Shown here one piece after another: positions 15,210 through 17,474 of a stretch of DNA of 17,474 nt. The stretch comes from Lachnospiraceae bacterium (GTDB lineage Bacteria > Bacillota > Clostridia > Lachnospirales > Lachnospiraceae). The translations under genes and the position numbers were made by a program. The DNA lies in the NCBI GenBank assembly GCA_009774585.1, contig VSOA01000050.1, forward strand, positions 1 through 17,474. The letters run 5' to 3'. The notes beneath the pieces are model-generated. The model saw only the letters and a list, made by a program, of their open reading frames with translations, ran no database searches and was not told the DNA's origin. Position 1 is the first letter of the stretch. Every line of letters starts with the position of its first letter.

Positions 15210-16259
15210 AATCATAAAATTTAAAACAAAGGTTGTTCCTTCACCTAAACGGCTTGCCACTTCTATCGTACCGTTGTGCGCTTCCACCACGGACTTGGCA
15301 AGCGGCAAGCCAAGTCCGATACCTTGCGTGTCTTTAGAATACCTGCTGCGATAGAATCTCTTGAAGATATGGTACAAGTCTTCCGGATGGATGCCGCTCC
15401 CATTGTCCTTTATCGTTATTCTGAACGCAGACACAGACATACTCCATTTCACCCAAATGCAGTCGCCCGCTTTCGTATGATCGAGCGCATTTTTGACAAT
15501 ATTGCCGACCGCTTCCGTAACCCAGCTCCGGTCACAGTATAAAGAAACTGCTTCACTGCCCGATAAAACAATTTCTTTGCCCTCCTGTCCTGCCCGAAAA
15601 AGAAACTGCTTTTTCACATTCGTCATCATATCCAAAATATTTTCAGACCGCTTCTCTAGCACCATCGTTCCGGCATCAAATTTAGCTACATTTAAGAAAT
15701 TCTGTACCAGCGTCTCTATACGGTCAAGCTCCTTTTCCGATAAATCTGTAAATTCTTTCACGGTCTCTAAATCTGCTGCCTCAGCTTCCGCCTGCAAAAT
15801 GCCGTTATAAATATTCAGTGCGGCAAGAGGCGTCTTTAACTGATGAGAAACATCCGATATCGTGTTCTGCAGAAACTTCCTTGACTTTCCTTCATTGTCT
15901 GCTTTTGCATTCAAAATAGCCGCCATAGAATTTACTTCATGAAACAGTCTAAACAATTCTCCTTCTTCATCACATTCAATGCGTGCCTCCCTGTCCCCGG
16001 AAATAAATTGTCTGATTTTAACCACAGCGTCCTCCATCAATTTATCCTGCTCTTTAAAATACCCATAGCATATAGCCAGCACGCTAATTCCCACTATCAA
16101 AATTCCCACCGGTAAAAGCGCCGCGGCTTTTCCCAAACCTAAGTTCATTTTCTCCTGACACCAGAACGTAACTATCGCAGACAGTAAAGCAGCCGCCAGT
16201 ATACAGAACGTAATCCGCAAAAACAATATTTTTATTTTGTGGTTTGTAAGCACTCTCAT
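15195..16259 (-). CDS. Sensor histidine kinase with a short extracytoplasmic loop
   Basis: From the chosen ATG the kinase has 354 residues. Two membrane helices (about 11-32 and 48-66) are separated by only about 15 residues outside the membrane, so it probably senses within the membrane or through a partner such as the ABC permease, as in BceS-like kinases. A HAMP-like linker (about 68-122) leads to the DHp domain with SDVSHQLKTPL (phosphorylated His139). The ATPase domain has an N-box NIVKNALDH (Asn257), G1 DNGSG (285-289) and G2 GIGLGL (313-318). The start at 16259 has AGAGG about eleven bases upstream; a GTG at 16298 is possible but has no clear ribosome site. It lies 63 bases after the response regulator and is its evident partner. 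Confidence 0.92.
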   Translation of the reverse strand: MRVLTNHKIKILFLRITFCILAAALLSAIVTFWCQEKMNLGLGKAAALLPVGILIVGISVLAICYGYFKEQDKLMEDAVVKIRQFISGDREARIECDEEGELFRLFHEVNSMAAILNAKADNEGKSRKFLQNTISDVSHQLKTPLAALNIYNGILQAEAEAADLETVKEFTDLSEKELDRIETLVQNFLNVAKFDAGTMVLEKRSENILDMMTNVKKQFLFRAGQEGKEIVLSGSEAVSLYCDRSWVTEAVGNIVKNALDHTKAGDCIWVKWSMSVSAFRITIKDNGSGIHPEDLYHIFKRFYRSRYSKDTQGIGLGLPLAKSVVEAHNGTIEVASRLGEGTTFVLNFMITTKL

Positions 16260-16322
16260 CTTTGTTTCATCCTCTTCTCTTTTAAAACCCACAAACACAT
16301 CGGCATCTTTCCAACGTTTACG

Positions 16323-17015
16323 TTATTTTTCTGAAACACTGTTCCACTTATATCCCATACCTCGGACGGTCACAATCTTGTCAGGTTCCCCGGGATTGTC
16401 TTCAATCTTCATACGCAGTCTGCGGATATAAACCGTAAGCGTTTTGTTGTCTATATAGTTTTCGTTACAATCCCACAGCCTGCCCAGAATTTGTTCTGGT
16501 GAAAGCACTACGTCCGGATTTTCCATAAACATACACAGCAGCTTATATTCGCTTGATGTTAATTCTAAAGGTTCTCCATTCTTGTACGCTTCGCCTTTTA
16601 ATAGCTTTACCGTAATACTATTGGAAATAAGTTCCGTATCCGACTGCTTGAAATTATCGCTTCGTCTAAGCAGTGCATGGAGCCTTGATAGGAACACCGC
16701 TAGTTTAAAAGGCTTTGTAATGTAATCATCCGCACCGATATCAAGCCCCATGATAATGTCCGTCTCTTCGTCAGCAGCAGTCAGAAACATAATGGGCACT
16801 TTGGACGTCTCTCGTATTTTCTTACACACATCAAAGCCGGAACCATCCGGCAGCGACACGTCCAGAATTACCAAATCATATTTTCCATCTTTCCACAGCT
16901 GATCCGCTTCATGACTCGTGCGGGCAACATCAACTTCATACCCCTGCTTTTTTATCGCAAAAGTAAGTCCGTTGATCAAACTCAAATCATCCTCCACAAA
17001 AAAGATTCTTTTCAT
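16323..17015 (-). CDS. OmpR/PhoB-family response regulator
   Basis: From the chosen start it has 230 residues. The receiver domain (about 1-115) has the acidic pocket VEDD (Glu8-Asp10), phosphoacceptor Asp52 in ILDVSLPDG, Thr79 in FLTAADEE and Lys101 in ITKPF. The winged-helix DNA-binding domain (about 130-225) has LTSSEYKLL, LWDCNENYIDNKTLTVYIRRLRMK (quoted in part) and a final RGMGYKW. Proteins of this family bind direct repeats spaced 10-11 bases apart as dimers, which fits the 11-base repeats at the three promoters downstream. The ATG at 17015 is preferred (GAGGCGG nine bases upstream) over an in-frame ATG at 17048. It begins 43 bases after the terminator at 17059-17101; no strong promoter of its own was recognised, so read-through or a weak promoter drives it. 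Confidence 0.95.
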   Translation of the reverse strand: MKRIFFVEDDLSLINGLTFAIKKQGYEVDVARTSHEADQLWKDGKYDLVILDVSLPDGSGFDVCKKIRETSKVPIMFLTAADEETDIIMGLDIGADDYITKPFKLAVFLSRLHALLRRSDNFKQSDTELISNSITVKLLKGEAYKNGEPLELTSSEYKLLCMFMENPDVVLSPEQILGRLWDCNENYIDNKTLTVYIRRLRMKIEDNPGEPDKIVTVRGMGYKWNSVSEK

Positions 17016-17058
17016 GCGTTCAAACCGCCTCCTCTTTCTATTATGCACGATAAAATAT

Positions 17059-17101
17059 AAAAGGTGCAGTCCGACGAATCACTCCATAGTCCTGCACCTT
17101 T
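17059..17101 (-). terminator. Terminator between the edge gene and the response regulator
   Basis: AAAGGTGCAG (17060-17069) and CTGCACCTTT (17092-17101) are perfect ten-base inverted repeats around a 22-base loop, which can add a short GAC/GTC stem. On the minus strand the stem runs into TTTTATATTTTAT. It ends the gene at 17178-17474 and may let some transcription pass into the two-component genes. Confidence 0.7.
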
Positions 17102-17177
17102 ATCACTCATATTAATCAAATGACTGCAAGCAGCCTCCTGCCCCATCGCTTGCGGGAGCAAAAACGCATTCCGGTCC

Positions 17178-17474
17178 TTACTGCATCTTCGCCGTAAAAT
17201 ATACGAAGTATACATCACCTTCGGAATCGTCGTCAAACATTTCAAGATATGAAATAGAGAAATCATTTTCTCCCACAGGAACCTCATATACCAGAAGCCC
17301 CGTCGTCTCCTCATTGATACCCAGTTCATATGTCTCCTCAAGCTGGTCGTCGCTCACCGGGTCAGCATACGCGGTAATCGGATAATCATAATCGTCTGCG
17401 CCGTCACTGTTCCACACAATCTGGAAATCACTGTCATACATTTCAATAGACTCATTGAAAGTATTATTAAAATT
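17178..17474 (-). CDS. C-terminal part of an unrecognised, probably extracytoplasmic protein
   Basis: The frame is open to the right edge of the window, so only the last 98 residues are seen and the true start lies outside; the ATG at 17441 has no convincing ribosome site and need not be the start. The visible part is very acidic (many Asp and Glu), has alternating polar and aromatic segments (FQIVWNSDG, TGLLVYEVPVGENDFSISYL, VYFVYFTAK) and no cysteines. It reads like a beta-sandwich domain at the end of a secreted protein or lipoprotein, broadly like DUF4352 or DUF5067 proteins of Firmicutes, though I cannot assign a family. It is followed by the terminator at 17059-17101 and precedes the response regulator, so it may or may not belong to the same system. 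Confidence 0.6.
   Translation of the reverse strand, partial: NFNNTFNESIEMYDSDFQIVWNSDGADDYDYPITAYADPVSDDQLEETYELGINEETTGLLVYEVPVGENDFSISYLEMFDDDSEGDVYFVYFTAKMQ

Overview
The window reads as chromosomal DNA of an anaerobic gut-type Clostridia, most likely Lachnospiraceae. The basis is moderate GC, strong AGGAGG-type ribosome binding sites, dense operons, and best-recognised families typical of that group. This is a judgement from protein style, not a database match. Nearly all genes are on the minus strand, so the biology runs from right to left; one gene (8373-9455) is on the plus strand.

Left half (1-8214), a carbohydrate-ester and glycan operon: a near-consensus sigmaA promoter (8186-8214) with a CG-centred palindromic operator just downstream (8169-8184) drives a GH43-type glycosidase, a LacI-family regulator, a fusion of a type-B carboxylesterase with an SGNH hydrolase, and a protein made of two CE1/esterase-D-like units in tandem. 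A terminator at 118-171 ends the unit. None of the three enzymes shows a signal peptide, so the inferred role is intracellular trimming and deacylation of imported, acyl-decorated oligosaccharides (possibly acetylated or feruloylated xylan or arabinoxylan fragments). Partial copies of the operator sequence lie before the double esterase and at the left edge, where a further gene of the locus may begin outside the window.

Middle (8215-10130): a plus-strand NAD(P)-dependent reductase of the DapB-like/2,4-diaminopentanoate dehydrogenase superfamily converges on a small membrane-anchored YxeA-like (DUF1093) gene. Between this gene and its promoter is a 22-codon ORF that looks like the amino-terminal stub of an ABC ATPase.

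Right half (10131-17474), a two-component system and its apparent regulon: an OmpR-type response regulator and a short-loop histidine kinase precede a MacB/LolD-type ABC ATPase and a two-FtsX-domain permease, then a large polytopic membrane protein resembling the LIC_10190 family, then the YxeA-like unit. The ABC operon, the membrane protein and the YxeA-like unit each have the same promoter layout: three GTAA-like elements repeated every 11 nt, with the -10 hexamer starting exactly 15 nt after the start of the last element. Each unit also has its own terminator. The most economical reading is that the neighbouring response regulator drives three separate units; this shared promoter code is the most notable thing in the window. 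The right edge cuts a gene whose C-terminal 98 residues are visible.

No rRNA, tRNA, CRISPR array, insertion sequence or attachment site was seen. No gene-free stretch exceeds 300 bases.
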